A stretch of DNA of 64,000 bases from Clostridiales bacterium oral taxon 876 str. F0540 (GTDB lineage Bacteria; Bacillota; Clostridia; Clostridiales; Clostridiaceae), in assembly GCA_000466585.1 (NCBI GenBank), contig KE993467.1, positions 1 to 64,000 on the forward strand, given 5' to 3'. The notes under the pieces were generated by a model, which searched no databases, was not told where the DNA came from, and was given only the letters and a program-made list of their open reading frames with translations. Positions 1 to 8,774 of this stretch are shown piece by piece (within the stretch, counting starts at the first letter, position 1; every line of letters starts with the position of its first letter). Position numbers and translations under genes: made by a program.

Positions 1-2
1 TA

Positions 3-44
3 AGACACCCAGTGCTACGAAGTAGAGAGTTGCTGGATTCTTAA
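3..44 (+). CDS. Possible 3' end of a gene cut by the window edge
   Basis: Frame 3 is open from the first base to a TAA at 42-44 and is followed at once by a strong hairpin terminator, as expected for the tail of a coding sequence. The thirteen visible residues end in RSRELLDS and are too few to name a family. It could instead be the 3' end of a stable RNA; I could not match it to 5S or 23S rRNA ends. Confidence 0.2.
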   Translation, partial: RHPVLRSRELLDS

Positions 45-76
45 CACTAAGTAATGCTTAGTGTTTTATTATTTTT
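43..76 (+). terminator. Rho-independent terminator
   Basis: A perfect 9-bp stem (43-51 with 57-65) and a 5-nt loop are followed by a T-rich tract. It ends whatever unit enters from the left edge. Confidence 0.75.
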
Positions 77-161
77 TGAAGAAACGTTAATTCTTACTAT
101 AGAGCGTTAAGATCCATGAGGGTATCTATTTAGCATATTTACCAACTAATATAGATTAAGA

Positions 162-198
162 GCAAAAGAAAAAGCCCTGGATGGGCTTTTCCTTTTGC
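162..198. terminator. Hairpin with A/T tracts, possible bidirectional terminator
   Basis: The arms 162-168/192-198 and 170-177/183-190 pair (GCAAAAG..CTTTTGC around AAAAGCCC..GGGCTTTT) with a 5-nt loop. It could stop transcription in either direction, including from the minus-strand gene that ends at 300. Confidence 0.5.
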
Positions 199-224
199 AT
201 GCGTAAATTTAAGAGGGAATATTA

Positions 225-295
225 CAGTATACTAAACTATGAGTGGATATTCATTTAGGATACTTAAATGTCCACCTACTCAATGTAGTATACTA
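225..295. repeat. Long imperfect inverted repeat
   Basis: Three nested complementary segments surround a loop near 258-264: 226-233 with 287-294 (AGTATACT arms), 241-247 with 271-281 (GTGGA/TCCAC, with a small bulge), and 252-257 with 265-270. It lies just beyond the stop of the minus-strand gene at 300, so it may be that gene's 3' structure. There is no clear T tract. Confidence 0.45.
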
Positions 296-299
296 GATA

Positions 300-533
300 T
301 TAACGATTCATGTTTTGAGAAAATTGCTTCATAATCGCTTGCACTTCATCTACCTTTTCAGGTTTTAGCAGAGAAATAATTTTGGGAGCAAATTGTGCTA
401 TATCTGCTTGTGTAAAAGTACCTTCCGCTTGCTTTCTAAAGTTCTCTGCAAGCAGCGTTCTTGCTTCTTCAACCTTATCTTCTTGTGTTCTTTCCAAAAT
501 AAAATTTAAAAAATTTTGTTGTCCTTGATTCAT
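300..533 (-). CDS. Small conserved hypothetical protein (77 aa)
   Basis: This is a soluble, glutamine-rich, probably all-helical protein that begins MNQGQQNFLNF and has no signal peptide or membrane segment. The reading frame extends 9 codons further upstream, but the ATG at 533 is the better start: AAGGGAGG lies 6-7 bases before it, and a promoter-like TATAAT at 571-566 would place the transcript start close to the upstream codon. Pairs of short helices (residues about 5-45 and 50-75) alternate hydrophobic and charged residues. I do not recognise a family with a known function. It stands alone between inverted repeats. Confidence 0.75.
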   Translation of the reverse strand: MNQGQQNFLNFILERTQEDKVEEARTLLAENFRKQAEGTFTQADIAQFAPKIISLLKPEKVDEVQAIMKQFSQNMNR

Positions 534-836
534 TATTAAGCCTCCCTTGATTTTATACATAATAGATTATAACATGAAGCTAAACCAATGTAATTATATT
601 GTATAAATATTAATTGATAACATTAGATTAATCAGTAAAAGAAGATAATTAATCATTATTTGTAACGACGGCTGCTTCTATTATTAATAATGATTTTCAA
701 ACTATGGACACAAATTTGAGGCATATTTTTGCATATAGTTCAGTATAATTCATATTAATATTGATATATTTATAAAAATATATCATAATATTATATAGAC
801 TGATTAATAATATTTACCGTAAGAGGAGGGATTGAG
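534..836. other. Divergent intergenic region, AT-rich
   Basis: This region separates a minus-strand gene from a plus-strand gene and must hold both promoters. A minus-strand promoter is visible: TTACAT (593-588), 16 bp, TATAAT (571-566). On the plus strand the region before the TTG start at 837 carries a perfect palindrome at 762-785 but no clear -35/-10 pair. No other gene is visible. Confidence 0.5.
762..785. repeat. Perfect 10-bp inverted repeat, candidate operator
   Basis: TGATATATTT (762-771), a 4-base spacer, and AAATATATCA (776-785) lie about 50 bp before the TTG start of the membrane protein at 837. The position suits an operator or a leader hairpin. Its pure AT content means chance cannot be excluded. 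Confidence 0.35.
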
Positions 837-1229
837 TTGCCGTTTTTAAAGCTTTTACTTCAGATGGTTGTGTATGCAATTATAGTTTTAGTTGGTTATA
901 ATCTTTTGAAGTATTTTGTATTATCTAAAATCAAGGTGAAAATTAATAAATGGATTATTTTTGCTATTGCCATGGTTGCGCTGCTATTACCTAACATATT
1001 AGTTGCTGCATTTCATGTAAACATACAAAATAATGCGTTGTGGGTATATGGCCCATCAAGTTTGTTTATTATTTTGTTCCTTTGGTTTATTGACTTAAGC
1101 GGTTGGAATAGGAGAGCAGGTAAAGCTTCTAATTCAGGAACAGGCTATTACGATAAGAAAAGTAAAAAAGATAAGATAGTAATAAAGCCAAAAGCAAAAC
1201 CAAACAGAGTTAAAAATAGAAAAGACTAA
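837..1229 (+). CDS. Small membrane protein with basic C-terminal tail (130 aa)
   Basis: The start is TTG, chosen because GAGGAGGG sits 6 bases upstream. Three hydrophobic segments (about residues 5-28, 38-58 and 66-88) predict three membrane spans. A C-terminal tail from about residue 95 is rich in Lys and Arg and probably cytoplasmic. No catalytic motif is visible and I do not recognise the family. The stop codon lies inside the stem of the terminator shared with the convergent amidohydrolase gene. Confidence 0.75.
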   Translation: MPFLKLLLQMVVYAIIVLVGYNLLKYFVLSKIKVKINKWIIFAIAMVALLLPNILVAAFHVNIQNNALWVYGPSSLFIILFLWFIDLSGWNRRAGKASNSGTGYYDKKSKKDKIVIKPKAKPNRVKNRKD

Positions 1230-1263
1230 TTCAAGGGGGAAAGCACCCTTGAATTAGTCTTTT
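1220..1263. terminator. Bidirectional terminator
   Basis: A perfect 18-bp stem (1220-1237 with 1246-1263) and an 8-base loop carry A and T tracts on the two sides. It serves the two convergent genes ending at 1229 and 1268. Confidence 0.85.
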
Positions 1264-1267
1264 AGTT

Positions 1268-2869
1268 TTAATATACCCTTTTACCGCCCACATATGAAGC
1301 TAATACATTTATGTCCTTTATAGAATTATTATCTATTTGGAGTATATTTTCAGATAAAACTACAAAGTCAGCTAGGTTACCTTTTTCTATTGATCCCTTA
1401 TAGTTTTCTTCAAAATTCATATATGCAGAACCTAGAGTAAAGCATTTTAAGGCTTCCTCTACTGTTAAACTTTGATTTGAATACCAGCCGGCTTCCGGCT
1501 CTCCGCTTAAATTTTTTCTTGTGACAGCAGCATAAACTCCATATAAAGGATTAAAGCTTTCAATCGGCGCATCTGAGCTAAAGCTTACCTTTAATCCAAG
1601 ATTGAGCATGGTTTTCCAATTATAGCTTTCATAAGCCCTTTTTCGGCCTACTGCTTTTTCTACAATAGGCCAATCTGTCATGACAAAGGAAGGCTGAACA
1701 TTTGAAATAACATTAAGCTTTTTAAATTTTTCAAGAAGCTTTTTGTTTGTAAATTGACAGTGAATGATAATGGGACGTAAATCTGCGTTTGGGTAAGCTA
1801 TTTGCAACTTTTCATATGAGTTCAATATCATTTTAATAGCCTTATCGCCAATAGCATGAATAGCTATCTGAAATCCCGCTTCATGACCGCTAAGCACAAG
1901 GTCATCAAGTTCTTCTTGAGTATATATGATTACCCCGTTGCTTTCGGTATCTTCATACATTTCTTCCATAGCTGCAGTTCTTCCCCCTAAAGAACCGTCT
2001 TGATAAATTTTCATTACACCAATCTTAAGCATAGCGCTTAGTTCGCCAGTTCTTATACCTATACTTTTTGCTTCTGCAACAGCTTTTTTATTCATAAGGT
2101 TAAGCTGAAGAACAAAACGAAGAGGAAGTTCTTTTTCATTATCAAGTTCTTTATAGGCCTCGATTAGCGTTTTTAAATCACCTGCTGTACCCATGTCCTC
2201 ACTATGGATTGTAGTCAAGCCACATTTCAGAGCATCACTAAATGCAGATTTTAATACCTTTTTAATTTCATCTTTTGTCATGGCAGGAATTTTATTAAAT
2301 ACAAAATTCATGGCATTTTCACGTAATATACCTGTAGGTACTGAGTTCTTTTTATCAATTACACCGCCCTCAGGATTTTGCGTGGTTTCATTTATGCCTG
2401 AAATTTCTAAAGCCATGGAATTAGCTACGCCTATATGACCGCACACTCTGGAAAAGAAAATAGGATTTTCTGTACTTATTCTATCCAGATCATACCTGTT
2501 AGGAAGCCTATTATCAGAGAAGTAATTATGATTCCATCCTCTTGATATAATCCATTCGCCTTTTTTTATATTATTTTCTTTTATGTAATTTTTTGTTGCT
2601 TCTATCATCTCATCTATAGATGCTATATTAGATAAATTTACTCTGCTCTTAAAGACAGCATAGTTTAAAAAATGCATGTGTGAATCATTAAAGCCCGGTA
2701 CTACAGTCCTTCCTTGAAGGTCTATGATTTCTTCATTGACTTCCTTAAGGTTTAATATATCCTCTTGTGAGCCTACAGCTTCAAATTTACCCATCTTTAC
2801 TTTAAATGCCTGTGCATTCTTCTTATTATTATCAAGAGTTATAACATTTCCATTTATAAATATGGCCAA
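1268..2869 (-). CDS. Amidohydrolase family protein, YtcJ/AepA-like
   Basis: This is a metal-dependent amidohydrolase of the YtcJ (exoenzyme-regulatory AepA-like) group, which normally runs to 530-550 aa. The first metal-binding motif HMH is at about residues 64-66 after the PGFNDS motif. Later ligands are visible in QDGSLGG, the AIHAIGD histidine, IHCQ, and the SSDAPIE motif near the C-terminus. Substrates for this family are mostly unknown; N-substituted formamides and similar amides are reported for relatives. TTG at 2869 is preferred over TTG at 2881 because GGTGA lies 5 bases before it. It is monocistronic, between two terminators. No signal peptide, so cytoplasmic. Confidence 0.88.
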   Translation of the reverse strand: MAIFINGNVITLDNNKKNAQAFKVKMGKFEAVGSQEDILNLKEVNEEIIDLQGRTVVPGFNDSHMHFLNYAVFKSRVNLSNIASIDEMIEATKNYIKENNIKKGEWIISRGWNHNYFSDNRLPNRYDLDRISTENPIFFSRVCGHIGVANSMALEISGINETTQNPEGGVIDKKNSVPTGILRENAMNFVFNKIPAMTKDEIKKVLKSAFSDALKCGLTTIHSEDMGTAGDLKTLIEAYKELDNEKELPLRFVLQLNLMNKKAVAEAKSIGIRTGELSAMLKIGVMKIYQDGSLGGRTAAMEEMYEDTESNGVIIYTQEELDDLVLSGHEAGFQIAIHAIGDKAIKMILNSYEKLQIAYPNADLRPIIIHCQFTNKKLLEKFKKLNVISNVQPSFVMTDWPIVEKAVGRKRAYESYNWKTMLNLGLKVSFSSDAPIESFNPLYGVYAAVTRKNLSGEPEAGWYSNQSLTVEEALKCFTLGSAYMNFEENYKGSIEKGNLADFVVLSENILQIDNNSIKDINVLASYVGGKRVY

Positions 2870-2930
2870 AATAATCACCAACCTTAATAAGTTATTTGAA
2901 AATATTGTAACTTAAATTTTAAAATAATAA

Positions 2931-2982
2931 AAGAAAAAGATAGAATGTCTGCTGCCACCACAACACATTCTATCTTTTTCTT
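2931..2982. terminator. Terminator downstream of nrdJ
   Basis: A perfect 18-bp stem (2931-2948 with 2965-2982) encloses a 16-base loop, with A/T tracts on both sides. On the minus strand it follows the nrdJ stop by about 60 bases. Confidence 0.8.
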
Positions 2983-3041
2983 AGTCCCTGCCTAGATTAT
3001 AGACAAGTTTTATGTTTTTAAACATCCTGTTATATTAAAAT

Positions 3042-6000
3042 TTAGCTGCATCCGGTAGTAGAACCGCAGTCTAAGCAAACCTTACAGGTGCCGTTCATAA
3101 CCATCTTTGTACTTGAGCAGGTAGGGCATGTTACACCGTATAGTTTCTCTCCTTCAGGTTTTTTATCAGAAACCTTTGGAGCTTCTTCAGAGGGTGTTTC
3201 ACTTACTGTTGTTATTGGATGTTGAGCAAAAGGGCTTTTATCAATTGTAGTGCTCACATAATCCTCAGGTTTGACCTGACAGCGTGAAAAATCGCCTAAC
3301 TCTATGTCTATTATTTTGCTTATCAAATCAGAAATAGAGGACACATACTTGATGTATGGATGCTTTTGAACAAAACCATAAGGTTCATATTTTTGTCCTC
3401 TAAGCATTCTTGCAATATCCTTTGGAGGAACATGGTACTGAAGCATAACTGAGATTGATTTTGATAGAGAATTTAATAACCCTGTTATTATTGTACCTTC
3501 TCTGTCGGTAGTTATATAAACCTCTGATATTTCTCCATTTTCTCTTCTGTTAATAGTTGTATATATTTTAACATCCTCAATTTGAGCAGGATGAGTAGTG
3601 CCATATCTAATGCCTTCAGGCTTATCTCTTCTTGAATAATGCTTATGGGATTGAAGCTCTTTTGCTTTTTTAAGAAGCTGTGCATAAGTAAGGCTCTCGA
3701 GATTCACATCATCAGATTCAGCAAGGAGACTTGTATTTAAAGGTTGTGCTGCCTTAGAAGAATCCCTATACAAAGTAATACCTTTTACACCAAGCTCCCA
3801 GGATTTTAATACTACGTTCTTAAAGTCCTGAACAGATGCATTTTTCGGTAAATTTACGGTTTTGGACACAGCTCCGGAGATTAATGGAGTAATTGCTGCA
3901 ACCATATAAACATGTCCCATAGGTTTAATATATCTTTCACCGCTGCCACATTTATTGGCTGTATCAAATATTGCATAGTGTTCTTCTTTTAAATGAGGAG
4001 CGTCTTCGATTTTTCCATCTGATATCTTTTCGTACTCATAGCCGTTTTCACTAACCTTTTCTTTTCTAAGCACATAATTAAGTATATCTTCAATCTGTTC
4101 TTTAGTATAACCTAAGTTTTCAAGAGACATTTCTATTACAGGATTTACTACAGTCATATAGCCTCCTCCTACCAGCTTCTTATATACAATATGACTGAAG
4201 AAAGGTTCTATGGAAGTTGCTGTACAGTCCATAGCGAAGGAGATAGTTCCTGTAGGGGCTATTACTGAAACCTGCGCATTTCTATAACCAAAAGCCTCTC
4301 CGTTTGAAAGAGCATCCTTCCAAACTTTAATAAGAGCATTACTTACTGAGTCAAGGTTTAGCTTAGTCAGAAGATCATGATTTACTTTAATAGGTTCATA
4401 GTTTAAACATTCATATTCTGTATCTAAGCTTCCTGCAACTCTTGCATGGTTTCTAATTACCCTCAGCATATGATCTTTATTGATATTATATTTTTCAAAA
4501 GGTCCAACTTTTTCAGCCATTAAGGAAGATACGTTGTAGGAATAACCTGTCATAATTCCAATTAATGAAGCTGATAAAGCTCTGCTTTCTTCTGAGTCAT
4601 AAGGATAACCCATAACCATAAATAGTGCAGCTATATTAGCAATACCTAAACCTGTAGTTCTAAACATATAGGTTTTTCTTGCAATATCTTCAGTTGGATA
4701 TTGTCCCCAATGTATGGATGCTTCAAGTGCAAGCTGAACTAAACCCACATAATGAATGTATCCATTTATATCAAAGCTTTTATCAATATGATTATAGAAT
4801 TTAAATACGTTTATTGAAGCTAAGTTACAGGAAGAATCATCTAAGAAAGCATATTCTCCACATGGATTAGTTGAATTAATTCTGTTATGCTTAGCTCCAT
4901 ATTCTCCATCCTCTCCGGCAGGGCAAGTATGCCAAGCGTTAAAGGTGTCATCAAACTGAGGGGCCGGATCAGCACAATGCCATGCAGAATCGTTAAAGGC
5001 ATTCCATAGTTCCTGTACTTTTATTTTGCTGTCTAAATTGCTATCTATTCTTCCTTTAAGCTCAATTTCTTCTTCAGGATCCGTATGTAAATTTTTAACC
5101 TTAGTCATAAAATCGTCAGAAAATCTAATAGAATTATTACTGTTTTGTCCTGAAACAGTCTCGTAGGCTTCACCGTCTATATCTGTGTCATAGCCCATTT
5201 TTCCTAGAGCTCTTACCTTATCTTCCTCTTTAGCTTTCCAGGTTATAAAATCCATAATCTCAGGATGGTCAACATCTAAGCATACCATTTTTGCCGCACG
5301 TCTTGTTGTACCTCCGGATTTGATTGCACCTGCATTTCTGTCTAAGCCTTTTAGAAAGCTCATTAATCCTGAAGATACACCGCCGCCGGAAAGTTTTTCA
5401 CCTTTTGCTCTTAAAGTACTGAAATTAGTTCCGGTTCCAGAACCACCTTTAAATAATTTTGTTTCTGTAACAAATTGTTCAGATATAGAATGATTTCCTA
5501 AAAGTTTATCTTCAATTGAAACTATAAAACATGCTGAAGCTTGAGTTCTGGTATAGCTGTCGTCACTTTCAACTACTTTTCCAAGCTTCTCATCATAATA
5601 AAAACTTCCTTGTTTATTTCCTTTTATATCATATGATTGAGCAAGGCCTGTATTAAACCATTGAGGAGAATTAGGAGCATACATCTGATTTAATAATCCA
5701 TATACCATTTCATCATAAAAAATGATTTTTTCTTCATCACTTTCAATAATTCCTTCGTCAACAAGTGCTTCAGTCCAAAAGCTTACAAGTCTATGAGCAA
5801 CCATTCTCATGCTGTTTTCATATCCGACGTTATTTGGAACACCGGCCCTTCTAAAATATTTAGAAGCTATAATATTACATGCATTTTGAGAGTAATGCTC
5901 AGGAAACTCCAAGTCCTTCATATCTACTATAACTTTTGAAGTCTTGTAATCTTTTAAAAATACATCGACTGTTTTCCACTGGAATAAATCATAAACAGTT

Positions 6001-6068
6001 TTACTGTTATCATTCTCTAATTGTTTTGTATAGACTCTTTTAAAGAGAGATTTTATAGTTTTACTCAT
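3042..6068 (-). CDS. nrdJ: Vitamin B12-dependent (class II) ribonucleoside-diphosphate reductase
   Basis: It reduces ribonucleotides to deoxyribonucleotides with adenosylcobalamin as radical source, independent of oxygen. The 1008-residue length fits the long NrdJ form. Visible features are a redox cysteine in SACFIVSIED (about 180), the active-site region STNPCGEYAFLDDSSCNLAS (about 400-420), the APTGTISFAMDCTATSIEP loop, and a C-terminal zinc-ribbon-like tail with CPTC and CLDCG cysteines. ATG at 6068 is chosen because GGGGGTG sits 6 bases upstream; the frame also opens at a TTG at 6083. Two NrdR boxes overlap the promoter, so repression by NrdR-ATP/dATP is likely. No other nrd gene is in the window. 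Confidence 0.97.
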   Translation of the reverse strand: MSKTIKSLFKRVYTKQLENDNSKTVYDLFQWKTVDVFLKDYKTSKVIVDMKDLEFPEHYSQNACNIIASKYFRRAGVPNNVGYENSMRMVAHRLVSFWTEALVDEGIIESDEEKIIFYDEMVYGLLNQMYAPNSPQWFNTGLAQSYDIKGNKQGSFYYDEKLGKVVESDDSYTRTQASACFIVSIEDKLLGNHSISEQFVTETKLFKGGSGTGTNFSTLRAKGEKLSGGGVSSGLMSFLKGLDRNAGAIKSGGTTRRAAKMVCLDVDHPEIMDFITWKAKEEDKVRALGKMGYDTDIDGEAYETVSGQNSNNSIRFSDDFMTKVKNLHTDPEEEIELKGRIDSNLDSKIKVQELWNAFNDSAWHCADPAPQFDDTFNAWHTCPAGEDGEYGAKHNRINSTNPCGEYAFLDDSSCNLASINVFKFYNHIDKSFDINGYIHYVGLVQLALEASIHWGQYPTEDIARKTYMFRTTGLGIANIAALFMVMGYPYDSEESRALSASLIGIMTGYSYNVSSLMAEKVGPFEKYNINKDHMLRVIRNHARVAGSLDTEYECLNYEPIKVNHDLLTKLNLDSVSNALIKVWKDALSNGEAFGYRNAQVSVIAPTGTISFAMDCTATSIEPFFSHIVYKKLVGGGYMTVVNPVIEMSLENLGYTKEQIEDILNYVLRKEKVSENGYEYEKISDGKIEDAPHLKEEHYAIFDTANKCGSGERYIKPMGHVYMVAAITPLISGAVSKTVNLPKNASVQDFKNVVLKSWELGVKGITLYRDSSKAAQPLNTSLLAESDDVNLESLTYAQLLKKAKELQSHKHYSRRDKPEGIRYGTTHPAQIEDVKIYTTINRRENGEISEVYITTDREGTIITGLLNSLSKSISVMLQYHVPPKDIARMLRGQKYEPYGFVQKHPYIKYVSSISDLISKIIDIELGDFSRCQVKPEDYVSTTIDKSPFAQHPITTVSETPSEEAPKVSDKKPEGEKLYGVTCPTCSSTKMVMNGTCKVCLDCGSTTGCS

Positions 6069-6094
6069 AAGGTGCACCCCCAATTAATTATTAT

Positions 6095-6138
6095 CTATAT
6101 ATAGTATTATATTCTATTGCGACCACTATATGTAGTAA
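6095..6138 (-). promoter_or_regulatory. nrdJ promoter with tandem NrdR boxes
   Basis: Two copies of the NrdR-box core CWATATATWG are visible: CTATATATAG at 6095-6104 (10/10) and CTATATGTAG at 6126-6135 (9/10). Their centres are 31 bp apart, three helical turns, which is the known arrangement of NrdR box pairs. A minus-strand TATAAT lies between them (at about 6108-6113), so the boxes flank the -10 element of nrdJ. Confidence 0.8.
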
Positions 6139-6292
6139 CATGAAAATTATTATAGAATAATTTCTGAAATAATTCAATATAATTCGTTCTACAAAATATT
6201 AATTATTATAATTGAAATTTTCAATATTTAATAGATTTTTCAGAAAATAGTTAATAATTATGCATTGATATGAAAAAATATGCATATAATTA

Positions 6293-6321
6293 TTGACACT
6301 GAATAGGCTGTGTGTTATTGT
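6293..6321 (+). promoter_or_regulatory. Promoter of the APC permease gene
   Basis: TTGACA (6293-6298), a 17-bp spacer, and TATTGT (6316-6321) form a good sigma-A promoter. The start would be near 6328, giving a leader of about 33 bases. Confidence 0.65.
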
Positions 6322-6360
6322 GTTTAGGTGATTTTTAAATGTGCTTTGGAGGAATGATAA

Positions 6361-7719
6361 ATGGAAAAAAACACCCATCTTAAAAAGGAACTAGGGCTAG
6401 TTGTTGCTACAGCTCTTGTAGTAGGAAATATGGTAGGTTCAGGTATATTTATGCTGCCTGCAACATTAGCAAACAGCTCAGGACCGGGAGCTACTATGAC
6501 AGCTTGGCTTTTAACTGGTATAGGTTCTATATTTTTAGCACTTTCTTTTGCAAAGTTAGGTTCTAAAATACCTAAAACCGGAGGACCATATGAATTTTCA
6601 AAACTGGCTTTTGGAGATTTTATTGGTTTTATGAATGCATGGTTGTATTGGAATGCATCTTGGATAGGTAATGCTGCGATAATTACTTCTATTGCTAGTT
6701 ACACTGGTAAGCTATTTCCTATTATAGCTAATAATAGATTAGCTGCATTTTTATATACAAGTGCTATATTATGGATTTTTACACTAGTTAATATTATGGG
6801 TGTTAAAAAGGCAGGAATAGCACAGACGACTACAACAATTTTTAAAGTATTACTATTCCTGATGTTTATTGTTTTAACAGCGTATCATTTTAATCCTAAT
6901 TTTATAACGCCTGTTTTTCCAGCAGGAAAAGGTACTGAAACTATTCCGGCAGCAGCGGCAGCAACCTTATGGGCTTTTACAGGCTTTGAGTCTGCTTCGG
7001 TAACAGCAGGGGAAATAAAAAATCCTGAAAGAAATGTAAAATTGAGTACAATACTTGGTATGGGGATTTCCGTAATTATATATATGGCTATAAGCTTCTT
7101 CGCAATGGGCGCTATGCCTCAGGAAGCTTTAGCAAAGAGCTCATCACCAATAGTTGATATATTAGGTCAATATCTCGGTAGCGGAGTAACAAATATTATA
7201 TTAATATTTTCGGTTTTAGGAATTATAGGCACTGCAATTGGATGGATAATGTCTACAGCAAGAATGTCTTATGCAGCCGGAGTGGATAAAGTATTCCCAG
7301 AGGTATTTTCAAAGATTCATACTAAATATAATACTCCGCACGTATCTCTTATAATAAGTTCAGTGCTTGTTAATATACTGTTATTGATGAATTATTCTAA
7401 ATCCCTGCTATCTGCTTTTAACTTTATAATACTTTTGGCTACCTTGGCATATCTTCCTGTGTACGCTAGTACAGCAGCAGCAGAGATAATGCTTCTGGTA
7501 AAATGCGAAGGCAAATTGAATGTTTTTAAATTTATCAAAGCATCTATAGTTCCTCTCATAGGATTTGCATATTCTGTGTGGGCCATATATGGTTCAGGTG
7601 CAGAAACAGTTATGTACGGATTTTTATTAATACTATTTGGAGTTCCTTTCTACCTATATATGAAACTTAAGGATTCTGCAAAGATAAAAGAAATAAGAAA
7701 TTTTGATAAAGCGGCTTAG
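6361..7719 (+). CDS. APC-family amino acid permease
   Basis: This is an integral membrane transporter of the amino acid-polyamine-organocation superfamily, about 12 predicted spans and 452 residues, the usual length. The family signature GNMVGSGIFMLPA lies in the first span (about residues 22-34), and the conserved helix 6 segment WAFTGFESASVTAGEIKNP is near 200. The sequence is closest in type to arginine/ornithine, agmatine or similar cation exchangers, but the substrate cannot be read off. GGAGGA is 7 bases before the ATG. It has its own promoter and a terminator directly after, so it is a single-gene unit. Confidence 0.9.
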   Translation: MEKNTHLKKELGLVVATALVVGNMVGSGIFMLPATLANSSGPGATMTAWLLTGIGSIFLALSFAKLGSKIPKTGGPYEFSKLAFGDFIGFMNAWLYWNASWIGNAAIITSIASYTGKLFPIIANNRLAAFLYTSAILWIFTLVNIMGVKKAGIAQTTTTIFKVLLFLMFIVLTAYHFNPNFITPVFPAGKGTETIPAAAAATLWAFTGFESASVTAGEIKNPERNVKLSTILGMGISVIIYMAISFFAMGAMPQEALAKSSSPIVDILGQYLGSGVTNIILIFSVLGIIGTAIGWIMSTARMSYAAGVDKVFPEVFSKIHTKYNTPHVSLIISSVLVNILLLMNYSKSLLSAFNFIILLATLAYLPVYASTAAAEIMLLVKCEGKLNVFKFIKASIVPLIGFAYSVWAIYGSGAETVMYGFLLILFGVPFYLYMKLKDSAKIKEIRNFDKAA

Positions 7720-7721
7720 AT

Positions 7722-7762
7722 AAAACAGCAGTTCTATGATGAGTGGAACTGCTGTTTTTGAT
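7722..7762 (+). terminator. Terminator of the APC permease gene
   Basis: A 13-bp perfect stem (7722-7734 with 7746-7758) is followed by T residues. Confidence 0.85.
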
Positions 7763-7824
7763 ATAATGTAGGTGTTTAATTAATAAATTGCGATTAGATA
7801 GCAACTTTATAAAGGGGTGGAAGT

Positions 7825-8331
7825 ATGATTTATAAATATGAAGGTAAATATCCTGAAATACACGGGAGTGCTTTTATTGCTGAAAGTGCTGATATTATTG
7901 GTAATGTAACTATTGAGGAGAATTGCAGTATCTGGTTCGGTGCAGTTTTAAGAGGAGATGAAAACTATATAAAGGTTGGCAAGGGAACTAATATACAGGA
8001 TAATTGTACCGTACACATTGCTGGAGAAAAGTATTCAACTGAAATTGGTCAGTATGTTACTGTGGGGCATGGTGCTATAGTTCATGCCTGCAAGGTTGGA
8101 AACTACTGCTTAATAGGAATGGGTGCGATAGTTTTAGACGGTGCAGAAATAGGGGATTACACTATTATTGGAGCCGGAAGCGTTGTAACCGGAGGTAAGA
8201 AAATACCGTCCGGAGTTATGGTCTTAGGTTCTCCAGGAAGAGTAGTCCGCGAGCTTACCGAAGAAGAAAGGAAGAGTTTGGAACAATCTGCGCAGAATTA
8301 TATTGATTTATCTAAAAAGTTTAAATTATAA
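7825..8331 (+). CDS. Gamma-carbonic anhydrase-like hexapeptide-repeat protein
   Basis: A left-handed beta-helix protein of the YrdA/PaaY/gamma-carbonic-anhydrase group, 168 residues. Hexapeptide repeats run from about residue 10 to 140 (for example IGNVTI, IGMGAI, IGAGSV). The three zinc-ligand histidines of the family are present, in CTVHIAG and in GHGAIVHAC. Members bind zinc and form trimers; some hydrate CO2, others have no proven activity and were long annotated as acetyltransferases. AAAGGGG lies before the ATG. It follows the permease terminator and is probably a separate unit. Confidence 0.88.
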   Translation: MIYKYEGKYPEIHGSAFIAESADIIGNVTIEENCSIWFGAVLRGDENYIKVGKGTNIQDNCTVHIAGEKYSTEIGQYVTVGHGAIVHACKVGNYCLIGMGAIVLDGAEIGDYTIIGAGSVVTGGKKIPSGVMVLGSPGRVVRELTEEERKSLEQSAQNYIDLSKKFKL

Positions 8332-8409
8332 TACTAATAGATTGAATAAATCCATATTTTATGAAATAATTATTATATGGTAACATTATAAATAAAAGGG
8401 GGAGAGAAA

Positions 8410-8619
8410 ATGACAGTATTAAATAATTTAGGACTAAGCGCATTATTTGGACTTTTAGGAATACTTGTTATGGCTATAGGCTATGTTATATTTGACAAAA
8501 TGATACCATTAGATTTCAATAAAGAACTTGAAAAAGGAAATATGGCTGTTGGGATTTTAATTGCTGGACTATTAATAGGAATTGCTCTAATAGTTTCAAG
8601 AGTTGTAGCTGCTGCTTAA
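8410..8619 (+). CDS. DUF350 family membrane protein (YjfL type)
   Basis: A 69-residue protein with two hydrophobic spans (about residues 7-30 and 46-68). They flank a short polar segment with the DUF350-type pattern FDKMIPLDFNKELEKGNMAV. Family members are small inner-membrane proteins of unknown role. GGGGGAGAG lies before the ATG and a strong terminator follows directly, so it is monocistronic or the last gene after the hexapeptide protein, 78 bases upstream. Confidence 0.8.
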   Translation: MTVLNNLGLSALFGLLGILVMAIGYVIFDKMIPLDFNKELEKGNMAVGILIAGLLIGIALIVSRVVAAA

Positions 8620-8624
8620 GAATA

Positions 8625-8664
8625 AAAAAGACTTTTGCTTGTAAATAGGCAAAGGTCTTTTTTA
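8625..8664 (+). terminator. Terminator after the DUF350 gene
   Basis: The stem AAAAGACTTTTGC / GCAAAGGTCTTTT has a loop at about 8638-8648 and a T run after it. Confidence 0.85.
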
Positions 8665-8774
8665 TTGTCTATATTTTTCTTCTTTTCACACAATATAAGG
8701 ATAGCTTGTTTAAAGTGGTATTATAATAGATGGATAAAAAATATAAAATCATAATGTTTAAAGAGGGGAAGAAT

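Noticed and set aside
1..44. Left edge as the 3' end of a 5S or 23S rRNA gene
   Set aside because: It is followed by a terminator, and GAGAGT appears, but the bases do not match the usual clostridial 5S or 23S ends; a short open frame with a TAA is an equally good reading.
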